Assembly (NCBI GenBank): GCA_000469685.2
Contig: LS997563.1
Location: 927,369 to 991,368 of the forward strand
Direction: 5' to 3'
Origin: Haemonchus contortus
Taxonomy: Eukaryota; Nematoda; Chromadorea; Rhabditida; Trichostrongylidae
DNA: 64,000 bases
Both the position numbers and the translations under genes were made by a program. This document shows, in pieces, positions 55,972 to 64,000 of the stretch (positions are counted from its first letter, which is position 1; each line of letters begins with the position of its first letter). The notes beneath the pieces are model-generated. The model had not been told where the DNA came from, did no database searches, and saw only the letters and a program-made list of their open reading frames with translations.

Positions 55972-58773
55972 CTACGGAACCAAGTGACGATCGATCGAGT
56001 TTTTGAAAGCTTGTAAACTTAACGGAAAGGTTATAGATCTAGCAAGTTTGAAATAGTCCCTTCCAGCTCTTGCTGTGAAGAAATGAAATCGTAGGTTGTG
56101 CTTAGCTCGCGGGATAAACCGTTTGATGGGAGCACCTCTGGTAACCGTGGGCCGTGCAATACAAAACTGACCAGGATTGAGACCGCAATGACCATAGAGA
56201 ATTTTGTGAAATAGAATGAGATCAAATTTTCTTCGTCTATGCGAAAGAGTGTGCAGCTGGAAATTTTTATTCCTTTCCTTACTAGGAGGTATACCATCGT
56301 ATATAAACCCGAGGGCCCTAATCATCAGTTTTCGAGTGAATGAGTTCTGAACTCGTTCAAGAGCTAAGATCGATTTGGCTTTGTACGGGTTAAAAACCGG
56401 CGTGCCGTATTCCAAAATGGGTCTGACATAGGTTTTGAAAGCACGTAATAGAACCGTCGTATTTTTCGTAGTAAGGACCCTGAACAAGTTATGTACCATT
56501 GTGGTAGCCTTTTGTGCGATATTCTCGCAATGAACGTCGAAGGAAAGATTTCTTGTGATAAGAAAGCCCAAGTCTCTCTGCTGCTCCACCTTCTTGATCG
56601 GTGCTCCTTCTATGCTGTATGTGAATTGTTCGTTTTTCAACGAAAGATACAAAACACTAGTTTTCTCTTTCGACAGCGGCAGGCCCCACTTTCTAGACCA
56701 GTTACTAACAGCATCAATGGCCATTTGAAGGCGCAAGCAGTCTTCCAACGAACGTATCGGACAATATAACTTCAAGTCATCGGCAAACGCAGTGCATGAA
56801 GCACCACACCTAGTAATGATACAGGGCAATTCAAACGTAAAAATGTTAAAGAGGACAGGAGAAAGAACGCCACCCTGAGGCACCCCACTAGGCGCCTTCC
56901 GTGGAAAAGAGAATGTATCATTGACTCGAACCATGAACTGACGGTCAGTTAGAAAGGCACGGATCCAGGAAATGATCCGAGAATGCACACCAATCAAGGA
57001 GAGCTTAGTAATTAGCTTTTGATGGTCTACTCGGTCGAAAGCTTTAGAAAAATCTAAGTATACTACATCCACGCTAATTCCTTCATCCAGGGATGTGGTC
57101 CAGTTGTTAAGCGACTCCAGTAGTGCAGTAACAGTGGATTTTCCTTCTTGAAAACCGTGCTGAAACGGTGAAAGAATGGAGTGCTCCATAATATGCGCTA
57201 CAATTTTCTTCTTCAAAATTTTTTCAAAAGCACGAGCAAAAATTGACGTTATACTGATAGGCCGATAATTATCCGGACAATCATAAGGCGCCTTTTTCGG
57301 TATAGGAGTGACGTATGCCATTTTCCATCTAGAGGGAATTTCAGACCTCATAAAACTAAGATTGCAAATATATTGCAGCGGTCCAACAATGACATGAGCA
57401 ACGTTCTTTATGAAATGAGTCGGTATCTCATCAGGGGTAAGCGAGCAGGACGAAGGCCAGCGCAGCAAGATAGCAAGGAGGTCATCAGCTTGAACCCACG
57501 CGGAGTCGGGCATAACCGGGTACATGTCAAGTCCGGAAAGATCGGTTAAATCCTCTGACGCGCTCGGAGCAAACGCTTTTTCAAAGGTAGAAGCAAGTAT
57601 TTCAGCTTTATCTTTATCACTGTGGAGTGGCAAGCCGTCATAACCTCTCAAGCAGCCAAGCTTGGGTCTACTGTTGAGCCTTGATCTGACATATTTATAA
57701 AATGCATTTTTATCACTGGACTCGATGACTTTCCTCTCAACGGAGCAGTTGTACTTAAATAACTTCCGCTCAAACACAACATTTAACCTGCGAAAGGCGG
57801 ACCGACTTTCCGGTGTGTCATTCAGAGTAACATCGACCCAGGCCTGCCTCCTCTTGTTATAGAGGCGTCGAAGGTATGACGGCAAATGTAAACGAGATAA
57901 GGGAACATGGATTATAGGAACATACAAAGATATGCAATGTTGAAGTATTGCTAGAAAAAGCTCATACATATCGTCGACTGAGTGAGTGAAGCCAAAAGAG
58001 GCATACCAGTCAATCCCAGCCAGATATGCCCTGATAGCATTGTAATCAGCATCTTTAAAACTTCGCCTCTTAATGAGTGGCTCGCTGACCGCCAGAAGGT
58101 TCAAGTCGAAAAGTATACTATTATGGCCGCTACTACCCAGAGGGGGCGCAACAGTCAGACCGCGAATCAACCCCTCAGTGTTGGTCAGCACTAAGTCTAG
58201 AATATTAACTCCTAGTGTGGGCTGTTTAACATGTTGCGTGAGAAAATGAGTTCTGCATAGGTCGACAAATGATTTGGAAACCGCGGAACATTTATCGTTG
58301 CAATGGTTCAACCAATCGATATCAGAGAAATTGAAGTCCCCAGTTATGATGCAGCGATGGTCACAGGAGATGAGGTCACTGATTGCATGAAGTAACTGAT
58401 TAGTGGCCGCAGCTGTAGCAGAAGGGGCCCTGTATACGATTAAAAGACGCAAGGAGACGCTGTCCAAATTACTCAATACATTGTCTACACATAGGATCTC
58501 ATACGCCTTGGAGCAGCTCTCGCGGAAAACTACAACAGGAGACAGGGCCTTCTTAACCAAGATTGCAACACCTCCACCTTTTTTTGCAACACGGTCGCAC
58601 CTGATCAGGTCATATTGTGGCCAGCGGTTACCGAGAGAAGACGCCCACTGAACGCCCGCGATAAGCCATGTTTCAGTTAAGGTAACTATGTCAAAGCCGA
58701 AATGTTCGATTTGGTAAAAAAGTGCGCGTCGATTTTTATGAATAGAACGTATATTGGCATACAAGCACAACAA
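55972..58773 (-). CDS. CR1-like ORF2: endonuclease-reverse transcriptase
   Basis: An uninterrupted frame of 933 codons. The N-terminal APE-type endonuclease shows LTETWL, GDFNFSDIDW (near residue 145) and GSSGHNSILF (near 213), where the usual SDH catalytic triplet reads SGH. The reverse transcriptase follows: NYRPISITSIFARAFEKIL, HGFQEGKST, YLDFSKAFDRVDH (near 575), GVPQGGVLSP and FADD at 56776-56787 (residue ~663). It nicks target DNA and primes reverse transcription of the element RNA. There is no ATG at the start (the frame opens at TTG); translation probably continues from ORF1, whose stop lies 26 bases upstream. The intact frame implies a young insertion. Confidence 0.92.
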   Translation of the reverse strand: MLCLYANIRSIHKNRRALFYQIEHFGFDIVTLTETWLIAGVQWASSLGNRWPQYDLIRCDRVAKKGGGVAILVKKALSPVVVFRESCSKAYEILCVDNVLSNLDSVSLRLLIVYRAPSATAAATNQLLHAISDLISCDHRCIITGDFNFSDIDWLNHCNDKCSAVSKSFVDLCRTHFLTQHVKQPTLGVNILDLVLTNTEGLIRGLTVAPPLGSSGHNSILFDLNLLAVSEPLIKRRSFKDADYNAIRAYLAGIDWYASFGFTHSVDDMYELFLAILQHCISLYVPIIHVPLSRLHLPSYLRRLYNKRRQAWVDVTLNDTPESRSAFRRLNVVFERKLFKYNCSVERKVIESSDKNAFYKYVRSRLNSRPKLGCLRGYDGLPLHSDKDKAEILASTFEKAFAPSASEDLTDLSGLDMYPVMPDSAWVQADDLLAILLRWPSSCSLTPDEIPTHFIKNVAHVIVGPLQYICNLSFMRSEIPSRWKMAYVTPIPKKAPYDCPDNYRPISITSIFARAFEKILKKKIVAHIMEHSILSPFQHGFQEGKSTVTALLESLNNWTTSLDEGISVDVVYLDFSKAFDRVDHQKLITKLSLIGVHSRIISWIRAFLTDRQFMVRVNDTFSFPRKAPSGVPQGGVLSPVLFNIFTFELPCIITRCGASCTAFADDLKLYCPIRSLEDCLRLQMAIDAVSNWSRKWGLPLSKEKTSVLYLSLKNEQFTYSIEGAPIKKVEQQRDLGFLITRNLSFDVHCENIAQKATTMVHNLFRVLTTKNTTVLLRAFKTYVRPILEYGTPVFNPYKAKSILALERVQNSFTRKLMIRALGFIYDGIPPSKERNKNFQLHTLSHRRRKFDLILFHKILYGHCGLNPGQFCIARPTVTRGAPIKRFIPRAKHNLRFHFFTARAGRDYFKLARSITFPLSLQAFKNSIDRHLVP

Positions 58774-58799
58774 ACGGCACCCCTGGTTCCGAGGAGCAC

Positions 58800-59393
58800 T
58801 TACAAGTTTGACGGACCGACTTGATTTGCAACAGGAGCACTGGTATCAACACTGACATCTGATACATCAACAAGCTCAGGAAAACTACGGTAACCAATCG
58901 ACTTATCTTGGTTTTCTACCGATTTGAACGACGAAGTGTTACGCCGCGCAAGCCGCTCAGTACGAGCGCGGCTCCTCTCCTCCCTAGTCAGGGATGGCCT
59001 TATAAAAATTTTGGGTATGGAAAAATACCTGAGACGAGGTGCACGGCGCAACACTTGCCTTGCATAAAAAGATGACGGCAAAACTACTTTTAATAGTCTG
59101 GGGACTGCTGCATTAGCACGGCCCATCCTATAAATAGTCAGTGGTGAACATTCGATTCCAAGATAATCAAAAATTTTTTTCAAAACATTAATGTCAGAGA
59201 CGAGGCGCTCACTAGGCAGTTGGGCATAGCTTTCAGGCACTCCAATAAGAACAATAGAGCGTTTACGTTCAACCTCTACAGGCGACAAAGGCAAAACATT
59301 AGAAACATGAGAAGAAGGCTCAGCGACTTGCTGCGAGGTCAAGGGATTGGGTGTGGCAGCACCAGAAGCTGAGGAGATGCTTAGGAAAATGGA
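58800..59393 (-). CDS. CR1-like ORF1, 5'-truncated
   Basis: About 195 open codons ending TAA at 58800. The readable part has VERKRSIVLIGVPES, then IYRMGRAN and LKVVLPSSFYARQVLRR, which fits the RNA-binding (RRM-like) region found in ORF1 proteins of LINE-type elements, followed by an Arg-rich and Ser-rich tail. There is no ATG near the start and an in-frame stop lies just above, so the N-terminus is missing. ORF2 is open in the -1 frame across the end of this ORF. Confidence 0.65.
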   Translation of the reverse strand, partial: SIFLSISSASGAATPNPLTSQQVAEPSSHVSNVLPLSPVEVERKRSIVLIGVPESYAQLPSERLVSDINVLKKIFDYLGIECSPLTIYRMGRANAAVPRLLKVVLPSSFYARQVLRRAPRLRYFSIPKIFIRPSLTREERSRARTERLARRNTSSFKSVENQDKSIGYRSFPELVDVSDVSVDTSAPVANQVGPSNL

Positions 59394-59441
59394 TTAAAAG
59401 GCTCAAGAAGGTGAAAATGAAAAAAAAAGTCAGGTCAGAAG

Positions 59442-59648
59442 TCATACAGGTGAAATCAAAAGACCCCGAATAATAGTGGGAGGATTAATTATTCCGCTGT
59501 GAAAACAAAAATAGGCTATTTTGAGATTTTCCGACATTTCCATTCCATTGCCTTTTTGATACTTCTGCCCAGCCAGAAAATTTTTCATCATCTCTATATT
59601 TTCATCTTCACGAAACCTGAAAGTAGCTACCGCAGGCTTACCACACAT
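59442..59648 (-). other. Unassigned 68-codon frame above the retrotransposon
   Basis: On the minus strand the frame contains FREDENIEMMKNFLAGQKYQ after a CTACTTTCAG acceptor-like site. It could be a host exon into which the retrotransposon inserted, or a chance frame. No family recognised. Confidence 0.25.
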
Positions 59649-59744
59649 ACGTTCTGAGATTCAACGCACGTCAGAACAAGCTATTTTCACTCTATACGAA
59701 GCTATAAATTGCTAGCGGACTTGTTTGAGGACGAAAAAGCTTCG

Positions 59745-60110
59745 GCTTGTACATCCGCTAGCTCCAACAAGCCACTTTGGCGCACTATATCACACGCACG
59801 GTCAGGGGTTCGAATCGGATCGCTGCCCACCTAGGCCAACCAAGTATTCCATCCCTCCGGGGTCGATAAATTGGTACCAGATTCGTCTGGGAGGATAAAA
59901 GCACTGTCTTGTACATCGGTTGGCCACCCCAAATCATTGTATAGGCCACACACGCACTCATTACGCCACTGCGATTCTGAATGGAATTAATAGAGAAGTT
60001 CTAGTTAATGTTAATATCTATTGATAGATTAAAGGAAGTTGGAAGTCGAGAAGTTATCTATTGGAAGTCGAGTGCGGGGGCACATCCCTCTGACGGGATT
60101 CCTTAACGCC
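59745..60110 (+). repeat. SINE-like dispersed repeat, copy 2
   Basis: The head has TTGGCGCACTATATCACA and GGGTTCGAATCGG, resembling tRNA A and B boxes, followed by the same ordered blocks as the copy at 500-765 (CCAACCAAG, TTGGTACCAGATTCGTCTGG, CAAATCATTGTATA, ATTACGCCAC, GATTCTGAATG). It ends in pyrimidine-rich TTTACTTTTACTTTTTC. Likely a tRNA-derived SINE. Confidence 0.6.
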
Positions 60111-60129
60111 AAAAACTTTACTTTTACTT

Positions 60130-63100
60130 TTTCTTTACCTTAAAATTCACGGGAGGTACTGGAACTCTAGACATTCGTTTTGAGAATGTTACATTCCGTG
60201 CTATGTACCTCTCCTTAGGAAGAGTATTCTTGGTTCTGTGATTTTATATTCTTTCACACGAGCAATTTGTGCCTGTTCTCTTATGAAAGCACAACGCACA
60301 CAACACACTCAGCCAACGCGTTAGCTTCCAAAGAGACCATTAGAGACCTAAAATCAACTACCGTGGAGCGGGTTCCATCAACAAGGCAATAATCGTGCAT
60401 ATGTAGGTGTCTGAGAAAAACACCAGCATAAGAGGCTATAACAACTAGCTTAACAATTTCTGGTTATCGGTAAGGTTCATCCCCACGAGCAGACTCGGGA
60501 GTTAAATGGTAGCTTCTAAACTGTAAAGGTTACTTTGATAAATGGACCGAGTGTGGCATGCTCATAATGGTCCGTGGCAGCCTAGAAATAAAAAGGTTGC
60601 TTATTGTCTCTCAACCTTTCTAGTCCGACTCCAACCGTGAAAGTAAAACACAGATAGAAATAAAAAATAGAAAAAAAGATAGAAATTCATTACTCCTGTT
60701 CATGCTGAAGCCTGTCAAAACCATACGATTGAATTGAGGGGGTTGACATGCATATAAATGATTGCAGAAGCTGATTGTACCGACTTCTTACCAGTACGTT
60801 TTCAATATTTTGGCTGATGCATGAGTACCTGGTTTGTTGCAGACTGCGATCTCTTCATCTTTGATTGTTTATGAAAAGTCAATTAGAATTTGTTGTTCAT
60901 TTGGAATTCACCTGTTGTTGCGCTCACTGATTTACCACACCATAATGGTGCGAATGTTAGCAATCAAGAGTGAATTACTCCTCAATGATCAACTACCTGT
61001 TTAAGGTATTATAGAGCTCGGAAAAGGGTAAAAGCAATTAGGGGCATTCACTTACTATCAGCTGGTTACTACTAACAACCTAAAGTTGAAAAAAACTCGT
61101 GCAGCCGTGCTTTTCATTGCAGTAATCTAACATATTTGTGAGACTCAACGTATTTCTTTAGAACTCATTGAATTTTTTTCAAGCATAGCTCAGACCGAGA
61201 AATGTTTTACATGAAGTCACTTTTCTGGTAGCGAAATTGTGTGTGGAGACACCCAAAAACGTTGAGTGATACATCACGGTCAGCGAGCTAACCTACATAC
61301 TTTAGACCTGTAACACCTGATACCCAATCGAGTGCCTCTCAGATTTAGAATTTTAGTCCGCATGGCATGGGTGGCGTTGAGCACAGCATCAAAATCTCAA
61401 AGATAAGCAATGAACCAACTTGTGAACAGTTTGTCGTTTTGCAGGATACAAAATGGGTGATCGGGGGGATTGGAATGTCATTGTGAAACCGACCGTACTT
61501 CATGCGATGATCCTTACTGACACGTTATGATGTGCTCAACTGTAGCACTACCTTCGTCTATAAAGCAGTCAAGGAAAAGTTGGAGAACCGTACTATAATT
61601 TTTTCTGACAGTTCCCCATCTTATGTACATACCTTACTCAAATGCCAGAAACCGAACCAAATTCAGTTCCGGGTAAGGTCCGTTAGTCGAATTTCTGAAC
61701 GACACTTGCCCAGGACAGTAAGTGTTTCATTCCCTAAGGTCGTCTCAGTAGAAACAGTGAATTGAGTATCGCCTCGCAAATCACTGAGCGTACCTAGCGC
61801 AGCTGCGATCCGAATTGAAGCGAACGCCAACGGAGCTTGTTAAAGGCATCAGGCGACCAGCTTTCTGCCTACGAATTATTCCGTGTAGACGTCCAGCCGG
61901 TTCATTCTCACCTGCTGCTGCTTGCCAACTACAAATCCCTTCGATAATCACATGCCGTGACGCTTTAATGAGGCGTTCCGAGGAATGGGCGGGGTTGCTT
62001 CGCAATTTCGTAGCACTCAGTCGCCGTTGTTGCCACTCATTAGGCGATACGATGCTTCTCCCACCTTAGCTTACAAAACTGAACAAAAACTAATCCGATA
62101 TGTAGACTGCCTTATTTTACAACATACATATAATCTAAGTCACAAGTTACATCTCTAAAAATACTAACTCGTTTCGGGATTTCCTAGTGAGCCTTTCATC
62201 CTTTAGGTTTGGCTGTAAGTTAGTGAATTCAGTGAAGGAAGTCGCTAACCAGTTATGGTAGGCTAGTGCAAAGGTAGGTAGAATTAATGGCGATCACAGT
62301 TCTTCCAACTGTCTTTTCGTTACCATGCGGTTTTTAATATCTCATAAATCTGCTCAGGAGATCTCTTTGTGCCAGGCTGTCTTGAACGACATTGTTGCTT
62401 AAGTTGCCTTCTAAGCCTATCTTTCCTTTCCATGGCCTTAACGCGGGGTCTCAGCTCTCATGTGCGGGAGGGATGTGCGTAAACTAAGTAACCGCGACCC
62501 GATGAAAATTCTACCCTGCATTAAGTAATTTAATTGCAGAAATGGGAGCAACCGACGTTCTACCATATCCAAGAAGACGATCATCCATTCAGGTGAGTTG
62601 CCTCCTGAATAATCCTTCTTTCTCAAAATGTCAAAAAAATTTAGAACTGAATCAAAGAAATTTCATTATACAATGAGAATTACTCTACTCTGCAACTCTT
62701 ATTCTAATTTCTGAGTTACTTTACCTCTGCAACTGCTGTTCCAATTTCTCCTCACGCGAAGCGCAGACTCGCAAAGGGAATTTAGAATAACAGTTACACA
62801 GGAAATGCGAGCTGAAACCCCAGGCATCTACTAACACCAAGCAAAAAATGACCATACGAACATTCCAAGAAACAAATTCAGTCTAAGGCACCGTGCTCAA
62901 AAGCTGATTACAGCTCGAACCCATCAATTTTCAATTGCCCGGCGAAGTTGGAAACGGAAATATCACAAGCAAGGACCCACTACAACGAATGCATCGCTTG
63001 TCGATCAATGATGGACCTCAAAGGTATCGTACTTTCTTAGAGCTCATCTGATATAGATTGAACACCGATAGGTTATTCCTGACAGAAAGTTCGGCAACTT

Positions 63101-63590
63101 TCTTTCAAAGCTTAGTTGTGTGATTGGAGTGATTTTGGGCACGCATTTGAGATTACGGTTTCACGCTAATTCAAAAATCGCGACTTATGAAGGAATTTGC
63201 TGAGATGGAGTGGCGCCGGAGCACTAAGTAAGCTGCGGAATCAAATGATGGGATTCCAAATTCGCGTTTTCTGGGGCTTCGGAACTTCTCGATGAATTGC
63301 TACTCCGTTTATTTCGATAATGGTTGTGATTGTCCATGCTCTGATGACCCTGTGACACTTTTCGAACAGCTTCCGATAGAAGCACAAAACCAATAGAGCT
63401 ACAATCAGCGCAAACTAATAACTGCATTTAGGCCTGGCTTGCCTACAGTTAGGCTTTCGATAACGCTATGATGTTTCCTCACAGATGCTGCATTTCAAAA
63501 AGACTGAAAAGGAAAAACAAATCATATTTAAGCTCTCAAGTGGCCCATCGCCGACGAATGCTCGGAGCAGCTGTTGCTATAGGTAACTAT
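60130..63590. other. Stretch without recognisable gene
   Basis: Only short frames occur. The longest (61532-61765 +, 77 codons; 61815-62069 +, 84 codons) are unassigned, and the second overlaps a 74-codon minus-strand frame. Confidence 0.4.
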
Positions 63591-63592
63591 TA

Positions 63593-64000
63593 GGTTGATG
63601 CATAATTATTGCGAATTTTTTTGCGGCTTATTTCTCTGGATAAAATTAAACTTTTGAATTTTTGAGGAAATAATCTTCTCACTTTCCCTGAAGAAATATG
63701 TCTCGAAAATCATCTTCATATAGTCCACATTATGCTCTATTACATCGATAAATGTTGGAAGGCGGCAGACTCATAACGTGATCTCAACGAACTTCTCGGC
63801 GATGGAACAGTCAGCCAAAGCCAAGTAAGGCATGGAATCTGGCTCTACTACATACGCCCTATTCACCAACAGAGACTCCTAGATTATCACGTTGATCGCC
63901 CGTTGAGAAAAGGGGTAACGAACAGAACTTTCGACGAAGTGGCCAACGTGGCTTGCTGGCCAACGTCCAGGCGTGATCGCCTCAAAAACTTCGAAACTTC
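63593..64000 (+). mobile_element. mariner-like element, 5' end (continues past the window)
   Basis: After a TA the sequence reads GGTTGATGCATAATTATTGC, a typical mariner terminal repeat, followed by a 5' UTR and an ATG at 63698. Broken frames downstream read RDLNELLGDGTVSQSQV, matching the N-terminal helix-turn-helix of mariner transposases (GEGTVS-type motif). There are stops and frameshifts, so the transposase is defective here. Similar mariners are known from hookworms, but the subfamily is not assigned. Confidence 0.75.

Larger units (their letters stand above)
55780..59400 (-). mobile_element. CR1-like non-LTR retrotransposon
   Basis: The element runs from about 59400 (5') to about 55780 (3'). 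It carries the end of an ORF1, a full-length EN-RT ORF2, a short A-rich 3' UTR and, on the minus strand, AATAAATATATATATCTCC near 55780-55797, which combines a polyadenylation-like signal with a TA microsatellite. The 5' end is probably truncated because ORF1 has no start. Target duplications were not identified. Clade call from ORF2 similarity to CR1/L2-type elements. Confidence 0.85.

Noticed and set aside
1..64000. CRISPR arrays, bacterial operons, phage or viral genes
   Set aside because: No regularly spaced repeats with unique spacers and no prokaryotic gene organisation; reverse transcriptases belong to non-LTR retrotransposons.

Overview
This is a gene-poor, repeat-rich animal genome window. 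Everything recognisable points to a strongylid (clade V) nematode, possibly a hookworm: many short exons with TTTCAG-type acceptors, a DIS3L2 gene and an ALDH gene split into more than a dozen exons each, and CR1-like, RTE-like, Tc1-like and mariner elements among dense MITEs. The species call is inference from style. There is no bacterial or viral gene organisation.

Layout. Bases 1-9.4 kb: no recognisable gene; the end of a TTAA-type MITE, a SINE-like repeat and one 248-bp MITE. 9.4-17.6 kb (+): a 13-exon mitochondrial-type aldehyde dehydrogenase paralogue with every exon open, but with the catalytic Cys and Asn replaced and the C-terminus missing. Its introns hold a TIR element carrying a tRNA-like sequence, a piggyBac-like MITE, unassigned Cys-rich and signal-peptide ORFs and a MITE. 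19.5-20.9 kb (-): a decayed RTE-like reverse transcriptase. 21.5-23.0 kb: a MITE with a perfect 9-bp target duplication, then a dispersed repeat interrupted by a 666-bp TIR element. 25.2-29.5 kb: a GC-rich palindromic MITE followed by a near-perfect 3.95-kb palindrome (two 1.8-kb arms around a 344-bp spacer, each arm with its own ~135-bp hairpin). 29.6-30.1 kb (-): a broken acyl-CoA dehydrogenase. 30.5-36.2 kb: nested TIR and foldback elements, one with a Pro/Tyr-coding tandem repeat. 36.4-48.7 kb (-): a gene of about 28 exons for a DIS3L2-type exoribonuclease, the one clearly functional host gene. 50.3-55.6 kb: another MITE and an RTE remnant cut by a 1.3-kb Tc1-like element with a dead transposase. 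55.8-59.4 kb (-): a CR1-like non-LTR retrotransposon with an intact 933-codon EN-RT ORF. 59.7-60.1 kb: a second SINE-like copy. The last 400 bases: the start of a mariner.

The two host-type genes do not form an operon or pathway. DIS3L2 is a cytoplasmic 3'-5' exoribonuclease of uridylated RNA; the ALDH copy looks like a pseudoenzyme or a young pseudogene. The best leads are the ALDH paralogue with a dismantled active site, the giant palindrome, the altered acidic motif in the DIS3L2 RNB domain, the stacked TIR elements with readable target duplications, and the CR1-like element whose ORF2 has no AUG and overlaps ORF1. All exon models come from reading splice sites and protein similarity by eye; no search or RNA evidence was available.
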